This document shows positions 45,723-52,546 of a DNA stretch of 64,000 nucleotides, in pieces. Both the position numbers and the translations under genes were made by a program. This DNA comes from Novosphingobium beihaiense. Lineage in GTDB: Bacteria > Pseudomonadota > Alphaproteobacteria > Sphingomonadales > Sphingomonadaceae. Where the stretch lies: assembly GCF_022832375.1 (NCBI RefSeq), contig NZ_JALHLG010000003.1:310001-374000 (forward strand), written 5' to 3'. Below the pieces are notes generated by a model, which worked only from the letters and a program-made list of their open reading frames with translations, ran no database searches and was not told the DNA's origin. Numbering within the stretch: position 1 is the first letter of the stretch; the number at the start of each line of letters is the position of its first letter.

Positions 45723-45738
45723 CTACTTTATACAGTAG
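45723..45738. promoter_or_regulatory. imperfect dyad upstream of the GntR gene
   Basis: CTACTTTATACAGTAG matches its own complement at 14 of 16 positions and lies 48 bases before the GntR start. It does not fit the TATCGTATACGATA motif. It could be a promoter-overlapping site for another regulator or a chance dyad. Confidence 0.4.
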
Positions 45739-45786
45739 AATAGAGGCGGACATCTCCGCCTGTTCGGGCTGTATGGAGACAAAGCC

Positions 45787-46443
45787 GTGACAATCGTCGT
45801 TCGCACTCTTGCGGAGCGCATTTTCGAAATCATCCGAGAAAGGATCATCGAGGGCAAGCTTCCGGTCATGGAACCGGTCCGGCAGGATGCGCTCGCGGCG
45901 GAGCTGGGCGTGAGCAAGATCCCGCTGCGCGAAGCCCTCGCCCGTCTGGAACACGAAGGCCTGCTGTCCAGCCAGGCCAATCGCGGCTGGTTCGTCCGCC
46001 CCCTCTCGGCCGATCAGGCCGAGGAGATCTATCACTTGCGCCTCGCCATCGAACCGGACGCGGCCGCCTTCGGTTGCCTCCACGCCAGCGAGGATGACCA
46101 GAAAGCCGCGGAGGAAGCCCTCGAACGGCTCGATCTGGCCGCCGAAAGCAACCTCAGCGATGTCGCCCTGCGCAACCGCGAATTCCACGTCGCTCTGGTG
46201 CGCCCCGGCGGCCGCCTGCTGACGACGCAGCTTGTCGAGCGGCTGGAAGTGCTCGCCGAACGCTACGTCATCGCCCATCTGGAGCCTGCCGGGCGCGGCA
46301 ACCGCGCCCATACCGAACACCGCGAGATTCTCGACGCCTGGCTCGCCCGGGACGAGGCGAAGCTGCAGACCCTGCTCGCCAAGCACATCGCCAATACGCT
46401 CGAAGATCTTCGCGCCCATTTCGCCGCCAGCCTGACCGGCTGA
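45787..46443 (+). CDS. GntR-family regulator with FCD ligand domain
   Basis: The 218-residue protein has an N-terminal winged helix (TLAERIFEIIRERIIEGKL ... LAAELGVSKIPLREALARLEHEGLL) and a helical FCD domain from about residue 80, with candidate metal or ligand histidines in NREFHVAL, HTEHREIL and KHIANTL. FCD regulators bind organic acids or amino-acid-derived ligands. Its place between the hydroxyproline oxidase and the permease makes it the probable regulator of the palindromes at 45522, 51979, 55353, 62360 and 62526. GTG start with GGAG 9 bases upstream. Confidence 0.92.
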   Translation: MTIVVRTLAERIFEIIRERIIEGKLPVMEPVRQDALAAELGVSKIPLREALARLEHEGLLSSQANRGWFVRPLSADQAEEIYHLRLAIEPDAAAFGCLHASEDDQKAAEEALERLDLAAESNLSDVALRNREFHVALVRPGGRLLTTQLVERLEVLAERYVIAHLEPAGRGNRAHTEHREILDAWLARDEAKLQTLLAKHIANTLEDLRAHFAASLTG

Positions 46444-46468
46444 CGCACTCAATGACCAAGGGGAACCC

Positions 46469-47887
46469 ATGCTCGGACCGCGCAAATCGATAGAAAAACT
46501 GGCCCAACGCGAATCCGGGCATTCCCTTGCCAAGACCCTGAGCTGGCCCCACCTGATCGCCCTTGGCGTGGGCGCCATCGTCGGCACCGGCATCTATACG
46601 CTGACCGGCGTCGGCGCCGAGCGCGCGGGGCCTGCCGTCATTCTGGCCTTCGCCATTGCCGGGGCCGTGTGCGCCTGCGCCGCGCTGGCCTATGCGGAAA
46701 TGGCGACGCTGATCCCGGCAGCGGGCAGCGCCTATACGTTCAGCTATGCGGCCATGGGCGAGACGATCGCTTGGGTCGTCGGCTGGAGCCTGATCCTCGA
46801 ATACTCGCTCGCCTGCTCCACCGTTGCGGTGGGCTGGTCGGGCTATCTCGTCGGCTGGATCGAGTCTGCGGGCGTGCACTTGCCCGCGATGTTGCTGGTG
46901 GGGCCCCATGGCGGCGGTATCGTCAACCTGCCCGCTGTGCTCGTGGCGCTGGCGGTGATGGGCCTGCTGATCGCGGGCACGCGTGAAAGCGCGACGCTCA
47001 ACATCATTCTCGTCATCATCAAGCTGGTGGCGCTGTCGATCTTCGTCGCCATGGCGCTGCCCGCCTTCCAGTCCGGCAATCTCGAACCGTTCATGCCCTA
47101 TGGCTTCGCCAGCACCGAAATCGGCGGTGAGAAGCGCGGCGTGATGGCGGCAGCAGCCATCGTCTTCTTCGCCTTCTACGGCTTCGATGCCGTCGCCACT
47201 TCGGCCGAGGAAGCGAAGAATCCGGGCCGCGACCTTACCATCGGCATTGTCGGCTCGATGGTCGTCTGCACGGTCATCTACATGGCCGTGGCGATCACCG
47301 CCGTCGGCGCCCTGCCGTTCCTCCAGCTTGCCAATTCGCCCGAGCCGCTCGCGCTCGTGCTGCGCGAACTGCACCAGCCGCTGGCCGCGCACCTGATTGC
47401 GCTCGCCGCCATCATCGCGCTGCCTTCGGTCATTCTGGTGATGATGTACGGGCAGAGCCGCGTGTTCTTCGTCATGGCGCGCGACGGGCTGCTGCCGCGC
47501 AGCCTCGCCAGGATCAGCCCGCGCACTGGCGCGCCCACCCGCATCACGCTGATGACCGGCGCCTCCATCGCGGTGGTCGCCGGCATCTTCCGGCTCGACG
47601 AGATCGCCGAACTGGCCAATGCCGGCACGCTGATCGCCTTCATCTCGGTGGGCGCCTGCCTGATGATCCTGCGCCGCCGCTCGCCCGACCTGCCGCGCCT
47701 GTTCCGTTGCCCCAAGCCCTATGTGGTCGGTACGCTGACGATCCTGGGCTGCGCCTACCTGCTGTTCAGCCTGCCCGAGACCACGCTGATCCGCTTCGGT
47801 GCCTGGAACGTCATCGGCCTGCTGATCTACAGCCTCTACGGCCGCAGCCGCAGCGACGAGGCGCAGGCGATCGCCCGCACGGTCTGA
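46469..47887 (+). CDS. APC-superfamily amino-acid permease (cationic amino-acid transporter-like)
   Basis: The 472-residue protein has about 12 membrane helices and the APC substrate motif GVGAIVGTGIYTLTGVGAERAGPA in helix 1. FFAFYGFDAVATSAEEAKNPGRDL in helix 6 is typical of the CAT/YfnA group. Given its neighbours, I infer import of hydroxyproline or short hydroxyproline-containing products; the sequence does not fix the substrate. It lies 25 bases after gntR and 44 bases before the GH27 gene. Confidence 0.88.
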   Translation: MLGPRKSIEKLAQRESGHSLAKTLSWPHLIALGVGAIVGTGIYTLTGVGAERAGPAVILAFAIAGAVCACAALAYAEMATLIPAAGSAYTFSYAAMGETIAWVVGWSLILEYSLACSTVAVGWSGYLVGWIESAGVHLPAMLLVGPHGGGIVNLPAVLVALAVMGLLIAGTRESATLNIILVIIKLVALSIFVAMALPAFQSGNLEPFMPYGFASTEIGGEKRGVMAAAAIVFFAFYGFDAVATSAEEAKNPGRDLTIGIVGSMVVCTVIYMAVAITAVGALPFLQLANSPEPLALVLRELHQPLAAHLIALAAIIALPSVILVMMYGQSRVFFVMARDGLLPRSLARISPRTGAPTRITLMTGASIAVVAGIFRLDEIAELANAGTLIAFISVGACLMILRRRSPDLPRLFRCPKPYVVGTLTILGCAYLLFSLPETTLIRFGAWNVIGLLIYSLYGRSRSDEAQAIARTV

Positions 47888-47931
47888 GCGTCGCTCACCC
47901 TTTTTCCCGTTTCCCCATTCAGGAGATTGCC

Positions 47932-49449
47932 ATGTCGCGCGCTCTCATTCGTGCCGCCGCGCTGCTGGGCACGGCCCTTTCGCTCGCCGCAGCCCCGGCA
48001 TCCGCCCATACCGCTTTCGACGGCGTCTGGCTGTTCGACGATACGCCGCCCACCCCGGGTATCACCATGATGGAGGTCTCCTCCCAGGGTGAGCGGATCG
48101 AGGGGCAGGTCACCAGCCAGTGGTACGGCCCGATGACAATGATCGATCCGCATGTCGAGAACGGCCGCCTGGTCTTCGACATGCGCAACATCAACGACCG
48201 CGATCACCCGACCCGGCGCTGGAGCGTCAGCCTCGAAAGCGGCAAGGCCCATCTGCAAGGGCAGGTCTGGTACACCGAGATCGACAGCATGGGCTATCGC
48301 GGCACCGCGAAGGACGCTGCGAAGCGCGCCTTCGCCGTGGCTCCGCTGCCGGAAATGGGCGCGCCCATCCCGGGCAAGCTGGCCGCCACGCCGCCGATGG
48401 GCTGGAGCAGCTGGAACAAGTTCGCCGAGGACATCGACGATGCCACCGTGCGCGCCATGGCCGATGCCATGGCCGCCTCCGGCCTGCGCGATGCCGGGTA
48501 CACCTACATCAACATCGACGACGGCTGGCAGGGCAAGCGCGACGCCAGTGGCATGCTCCACCCCAATGCCAAGTTCCCCGACATGAAGGCGCTGACCGAT
48601 TACGTCCATTCCAAGGGGCTGAAGATCGGCATCTACTCCTCGCAGGGCCCCCGCACTTGCGCGGGCTATGAAGGCAGCTACGGCCACGTCCAACAGGATG
48701 CGCAGACGTTCGCGGACTGGGGCTTCGACTATCTCAAGTACGATCTGTGCTCGGGTGAATGGTTCTATGCCGACGCCGATACGGTAAAGCGCAGCTATTA
48801 TGAAATGGGCGCCGCGCTGCGGGCCACCGGGCGCGATATCCTCTATTCGCTGTGCGAATACGGGCGCTTCGAAGTGGGGAGCTGGGGCCGCTACGTGGGC
48901 GGCGAACTGTGGCGCACCACCGGCGATATTACCGACGATTACAAGACGATGGCCCAGATCGGCTTCGATCACAACGGCAACCCGGCCCACACCGGCCCGC
49001 ACGGCTGGAACGATCCGGACATGCTCGAAGTCGGCAACGGCGGCATGAGCACCGAGGAATACCGCACGCACATGACGCTGTGGGCGATGTCCGCCGCGCC
49101 GCTGATGATGGGGCACGACTTGCGCGAGACCACGCCGGAAACGCTGGCGCTGCTCACCAACCCGCGCGTCATCGCCGTCGATCAGGACGTGCGCGGCATC
49201 CAGGGCACCGCCATGCGCAAGCAGGGCACGATGGAAGTCTGGGCCAAGCCGCTGGTGGACGGCCGCGTCGTCCTCGCCCTGTTCAACCGGGGCGAGGAAG
49301 CCGCCGAAATGGCCCTCACCCCTGCCGACGCGGGTCTGGCGACGGTCTCCGGCGTGGAAGACCTCTGGAGCGGCCAGCAGGCTGACGCCCTGCCCGCCTC
49401 CTACACCGTGCCCGCGCACGGCACGGTCATGATCGCCGTGCACGGCTGA
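47932..49449 (+). CDS. GH27 alpha-galactosidase-type glycosidase with N-terminal beta domain, exported
   Basis: The 505-residue protein has a signal peptide (residues 1-25). Residues about 28-148 form a separate beta-rich domain (DGVWLFDDTPPTPG ...). The GH27 barrel begins at PPMGWSSWNKF. By alignment with known GH27 enzymes Asp271 (LKYDLC) is the nucleophile and Asp332 (TTGDITDD) the acid/base; WNDPDMLEVGNGG is also conserved. A C-terminal beta domain closes it. GH27 covers alpha-galactosidases and beta-L-arabinopyranosidases. Alpha-galactose on serine occurs in extensins, which fits the locus. AGGAG precedes the ATG. It is last in the gntR-permease operon. Confidence 0.92.
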   Translation: MSRALIRAAALLGTALSLAAAPASAHTAFDGVWLFDDTPPTPGITMMEVSSQGERIEGQVTSQWYGPMTMIDPHVENGRLVFDMRNINDRDHPTRRWSVSLESGKAHLQGQVWYTEIDSMGYRGTAKDAAKRAFAVAPLPEMGAPIPGKLAATPPMGWSSWNKFAEDIDDATVRAMADAMAASGLRDAGYTYINIDDGWQGKRDASGMLHPNAKFPDMKALTDYVHSKGLKIGIYSSQGPRTCAGYEGSYGHVQQDAQTFADWGFDYLKYDLCSGEWFYADADTVKRSYYEMGAALRATGRDILYSLCEYGRFEVGSWGRYVGGELWRTTGDITDDYKTMAQIGFDHNGNPAHTGPHGWNDPDMLEVGNGGMSTEEYRTHMTLWAMSAAPLMMGHDLRETTPETLALLTNPRVIAVDQDVRGIQGTAMRKQGTMEVWAKPLVDGRVVLALFNRGEEAAEMALTPADAGLATVSGVEDLWSGQQADALPASYTVPAHGTVMIAVHG

Positions 49450-49459
49450 CGATCCTGCG

Positions 49460-49491
49460 ATCCGGAACGGCCATTACCGGCCGTTCCGGAT
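49460..49491 (+). terminator. hairpin after the GH27 gene
   Basis: ATCCGGAACGGCC (49460-49472) pairs perfectly over 13 bases with 49479-49491 across a 6-base loop, starting 10 bases after the stop codon. It lacks a T-run, but the stem is strong. Confidence 0.7.
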
Positions 49492-49904
49492 GGCAAACCG
49501 CCAACAGACGCCCGCTTGCAGACATCCGGATCAAGTCGTACGCTCAGACTCATCCGGGAAAGCGAATTCCATGAGCTATGTACATCCAGAGCCACGGCAC
49601 ATGCCTATAAGAAGGAGGCTTGCAGCAGCCATTTCAGGCGGCCCTGGCGTGCTCTTACTGTGCGACGAGTTCGGTTACTACGATATGCCCGGCCTCATGC
49701 GGACAGTGGTCGTTTGCCTTCTTGTAGCCGGTCTGGCTCTTGCGTCCTGGCCGACCGGGATCGAGACAGAAAGCGAGAGATAGTCCAATTGCCTCCCGGC
49801 ATGGCCTCGCCGGAAGCGCAATGGACAAGCCTCCGCCCCCTATAGAACCTGCACCGCCTCCGCTCATTCCGAGCCTGCCGAAGAGCGCTTGCGCGGCTCC
49901 CACG
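49492..49904. other. stretch without a recognisable gene
   Basis: Between the two terminators of converging operons there is about 410 bases in which I see no known gene, repeat or RNA. Short open frames exist on both strands; only the one at 49571-49783 has a ribosome-binding site and a hydrophobic segment worth noting. Confidence 0.6.
49571..49783 (+). CDS. possible small membrane protein, unrecognised
   Basis: A 70-residue frame starts with ATG 49571, with GGAAAG about 8 bases upstream, and has one hydrophobic segment near its end (LMRTVVVCLLVAGLALASWP). I recognise no family, and the overlapping frames are of similar length, so it may be non-coding. Confidence 0.2.
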   Translation: MSYVHPEPRHMPIRRRLAAAISGGPGVLLLCDEFGYYDMPGLMRTVVVCLLVAGLALASWPTGIETESER

Positions 49905-49942
49905 AAAAGGGCCCGCCAGCGGTTGGGAACGCTGACGGGCCC
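49905..49942 (-). terminator. rho-independent terminator of the hydroxyproline epimerase operon
   Basis: GGGCCCGCCAGCG (49909-49921) pairs with CGCTGACGGGCCC (49930-49942) with one mismatch. On the minus strand the stem is followed by TTTT, as expected for the leftward transcript ending at 50023. Confidence 0.75.
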
Positions 49943-50022
49943 TGTCTTCAACGGCGGCGGGATGGAAAGCCGCCGGTGAAAGGTGGGAACAGGAGACGAA
50001 TCCGCGGTCCCTCCAAGAGTGC

Positions 50023-51021
50023 TTACTTGACCTGAAAACCCGCCCAGAACGTGTCTTCGCGGTCGATCCAGATGGTGTTGAAGCCGGTGGCGATCGCCGA
50101 GCCCTCGATCGACGGCACGATCGCGTTCCGGCCACCCAGCGTCACCGCCTGCTCCACGCGGCCGATAAAACGGCTGCCGATGTAGCTTTCGTGCACGAAG
50201 CTTTCGCCCACAGAGAGGCGCCCGGTCTCCACGAGATGGGCCAGACGCGCCGAAGTGCCCGTGCCGCAAGGGCTGCGGTCGATCGCCTTGTCGCCGTAGA
50301 ACACGGCATTGCGGCCATCGGCACCCTCGCCCCGGGGCTTGTCCGCCCACAGCACGTGGCTGACCCCGCGGATGGTGGGATCGAGGGGGTGCACCGGCTC
50401 GAACGTGTCCGCCACAGCCTGGCGCACGCGACCGGACAGATCGACGATGCGGGCTGCGCCCAGATCGTCGAGGCCGGTATAGGCGCCCTGCGGCTCCACG
50501 ATCGCATAAAAATTGCCGCCGTAGGAGACATCGACCGACAGCGGGCCGATCCCTTCCACGTCGATCTCTATGCCGCGCGCGGCGACATAGGCAGGCACGT
50601 TGGTGATGCGCACCGCCGTGACTTTGGCCGCTTGCGTCTCATAGGCGATCTCGATCACCCCGGCCGGCACTTCGACGCGCAGCTTGCCGGGCGTCGCAGG
50701 CTGGATCAGCCCGTGTTCCAGACCGAACGTGACCATGCCGATCGTGCCGTGGCCGCACATCGGCAGGCACCCGCTCGTCTCGATGAACAGGATGCCGATG
50801 TCGTTGGCCGGATCGACCGGCGGATAGAGGAAACCGCCGGACATCATGTCATGCCCGCGCGGCTCGAAGCAGAGCCCGGTCCTGATCCAGTCGAAGCGGG
50901 CGAGGAAGTCCTGCCGCCGCTCCGACATCGATGCGCCTTTCAGCAGCGGAGCCCCGCCCGCCACCAGGCGAACGGGGTTTCCGGCCGTATGGCCATCGAT
51001 GCAGAAGAACGTATGGCGCAT
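50023..51021 (-). CDS. lhpA: 4-hydroxyproline 2-epimerase (proline racemase family)
   Basis: The 332-residue protein carries both catalytic cysteines: Cys89 in MCGHGTIG and Cys252 in DRSPCGTGTSA. This makes it an epimerase or racemase rather than a trans-3-hydroxyproline dehydratase, which has threonine at one site. It interconverts trans-4-hydroxy-L-proline and cis-4-hydroxy-D-proline, the first catabolic step. ATG 51021 has GGAG 5 bases upstream; the GTG just before it is too close. It starts 10 bases after the deaminase stop, in one operon behind the operator at 51979. Confidence 0.92.
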   Translation of the reverse strand: MRHTFFCIDGHTAGNPVRLVAGGAPLLKGASMSERRQDFLARFDWIRTGLCFEPRGHDMMSGGFLYPPVDPANDIGILFIETSGCLPMCGHGTIGMVTFGLEHGLIQPATPGKLRVEVPAGVIEIAYETQAAKVTAVRITNVPAYVAARGIEIDVEGIGPLSVDVSYGGNFYAIVEPQGAYTGLDDLGAARIVDLSGRVRQAVADTFEPVHPLDPTIRGVSHVLWADKPRGEGADGRNAVFYGDKAIDRSPCGTGTSARLAHLVETGRLSVGESFVHESYIGSRFIGRVEQAVTLGGRNAIVPSIEGSAIATGFNTIWIDREDTFWAGFQVK

Positions 51022-51031
51022 CACAGCTCCG

Positions 51032-51946
51032 TCAGGCAGCCACGGCCACCGGCAGTTCGGGGCGGGTCGCGGCGGCCTTTTCGACCATCGCGATCACTTC
51101 GGCGCGGCGTTCGCCTTCGAGCACGTAGCGCGGCGGCAGCACACGCTCGGACCCGCGGCCCATCACCTGCTCGGCCAGCTTGATCGACTGCACCAGATCG
51201 TGCTCGGCATCGAGGTGCAGCAGCGGCATGAACCAGCGGTAGATTTCCATGGCCTTGGCATGATCGCCGCGCTCGAACGCCTTGACCAGTTCCACCGATT
51301 CGCGCGGGAAGGCATTGGTGAGGCCCGAAACCCAGCCCTGCGCACCGAGATAGAGCCCTTCGAGCGCCACATCGTCGAGCCCCGCGAAGAGCACGTAGCG
51401 ATCGCCGAAGATATTGCGGAAATCGGTGAAGCGGCGCGTATCCGGCGCGGACTCCTTGACCGCAACGATGTTCTCGACATCGACCAGCTCGGCCAGCACG
51501 TCCTTGTCGATGACGGTGCGGTAGGCGGGCGGGTTGTTGTAAAGCATGATCGGCAGACCGGTCTGCCCGGCCACGCCCTTGAAGTGCGCGACCAGTTCGT
51601 GCGCCTTGGGCACATAGACCATCGGCGGCAACAGCATGAGGCCATCGGCACCGATCTTCTCGGCCGCCTGCGCATAACGCGCGGCGCGGCGCGTATCGTA
51701 TTCGGAAACCCCGGTGATCACCGGAACGCGGCCGTTCACCGCTTCCACGACGGCGGAGAGAACCGAGGTTTTCTCTTCGAATTCCAGTGAGTTGTTCTCA
51801 CCCACCGTCCCGAGCGCGATCACGCCCGTCACACCGTCGCGAATGAGATCATCGACGACGCGCTGGGTGTCCGCCAGATCGATCGACAAATCCTCACGCA
51901 CCTGCGTGGTGACCGCCGGAAACACACCCTTCCAACCAATTGCCAT
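51032..51946 (-). CDS. lhpC: DapA-family lyase, probable 1-pyrroline-4-hydroxy-2-carboxylate deaminase
   Basis: The 304-residue TIM-barrel protein of the dihydrodipicolinate synthase/N-acetylneuraminate lyase family has GTVGENNSL near the phosphate-like loop, Tyr136 (MLYNNPP) and Schiff-base Lys164 (IVAVKES). In hydroxyproline degradation this family converts pyrroline-4-hydroxy-2-carboxylate to alpha-ketoglutarate semialdehyde and ammonia. The assignment rests on its being co-transcribed with the epimerase. ATG 51946 follows AGGAAG; the frame extends upstream through the operator and is not coding there. Confidence 0.88.
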   Translation of the reverse strand: MAIGWKGVFPAVTTQVREDLSIDLADTQRVVDDLIRDGVTGVIALGTVGENNSLEFEEKTSVLSAVVEAVNGRVPVITGVSEYDTRRAARYAQAAEKIGADGLMLLPPMVYVPKAHELVAHFKGVAGQTGLPIMLYNNPPAYRTVIDKDVLAELVDVENIVAVKESAPDTRRFTDFRNIFGDRYVLFAGLDDVALEGLYLGAQGWVSGLTNAFPRESVELVKAFERGDHAKAMEIYRWFMPLLHLDAEHDLVQSIKLAEQVMGRGSERVLPPRYVLEGERRAEVIAMVEKAAATRPELPVAVAA

Positions 51947-51978
51947 TCTTCGAATCTTCCTAAGCGTTTGCGATATAG

Positions 51979-51994
51979 ATATCGTATACGATAT
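51979..51994. promoter_or_regulatory. GntR/FCD-type operator before the deaminase-epimerase operon
   Basis: ATATCGTATACGATAT is a 16-base perfect palindrome identical in its 14-base core to the site at 45522. On the minus strand it overlaps a -10-like TAATAT, so a bound regulator would block transcription. It lies 33 bases upstream of the deaminase start. A second, unrelated palindrome TGCAATTGCA lies at 52007-52016. Confidence 0.85.
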
Positions 51995-52034
51995 TAGATA
52001 GACATGTGCAATTGCATATATTGCACCTGTAGTC

Positions 52035-52439
52035 TCAGTTCTTTTTGGGTTCCGTGCCGGACACAGGATCATCCACATGGCCAGCGAAGGGCAGGAAATG
52101 ATCGATGACGCAGCTTGGGCCCGGCACCTTCGTGGGGGGCATGTACACTCTCACCGTGTCGCCCCCGCAGTAGCGCGACTGCCAGGAATCAATGCTAGCC
52201 GAAGCGAACTGATTGAGACGGCGGCAGCTTTCACCCTTGAACACAGCAATGTACGATTTCTTGTAGTCAGGCTGGCCGCGAAAATAGAGGAGCCCGTCAT
52301 CCCGCACAACCGGCGCGGCGACTTGGGCACTCTCGATACACCGTTTTCCTTTGTCCGAAGACAATGGCGCCGAAGGTCTAGGTGCTGCCCCCATAACTGC
52401 AAAGCAAAGAGGAACAAGGATAGAGACTTTACGAAACAT
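52035..52439 (-). CDS. small exported protein with four cysteines, hypothetical
   Basis: The 134-residue protein has a signal peptide (MFRKVSILVPLCFAVMGAA). The mature part has cysteines at about 34, 72, 91 and 110, a spacing that would allow two disulfides, and the pattern YIAVFKGESC ... YCGGDTVRVY ... SCVIDHFLPF. This resembles small sphingomonad periplasmic proteins of the DUF6491 type, though I am not certain. AGGAG precedes ATG 52439. It lies between the TonB receptor and the hydroxyproline operon in a stretch of lower GC content than its surroundings. Confidence 0.75.
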   Translation of the reverse strand: MFRKVSILVPLCFAVMGAAPRPSAPLSSDKGKRCIESAQVAAPVVRDDGLLYFRGQPDYKKSYIAVFKGESCRRLNQFASASIDSWQSRYCGGDTVRVYMPPTKVPGPSCVIDHFLPFAGHVDDPVSGTEPKKN

Positions 52440-52484
52440 AATGCACTTCTCCTGCCTTCAAGCTTTTATTCAAGATCAAGACAA

Positions 52485-52513
52485 AGGGCCGCGATGCTGT
52501 GCATCACGGCCCT
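52485..52513 (-). terminator. terminator of the TonB receptor transcript
   Basis: AGGGCCGCGATGC (52485-52497) pairs with GCATCACGGCCCT (52501-52513) with one mismatch across a 3-base loop. On the minus strand TTTGTCTT follows. It lies 33 bases beyond the receptor stop codon. Confidence 0.8.
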
Positions 52514-52546
52514 CTTTATCATGATCTTATCCTACAGCCGCTCACA

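Noticed and set aside
45572..45790. Small plus-strand frame of 72 residues before the GntR gene
   Set aside because: It has no ribosome-binding site or family resemblance and covers the regulatory region of the regulator gene.
50023..51021. Reading the proline-racemase-family protein as a trans-3-hydroxyproline dehydratase
   Set aside because: Both catalytic cysteines are present (Cys89, Cys252); dehydratases of this family have threonine at one of them.
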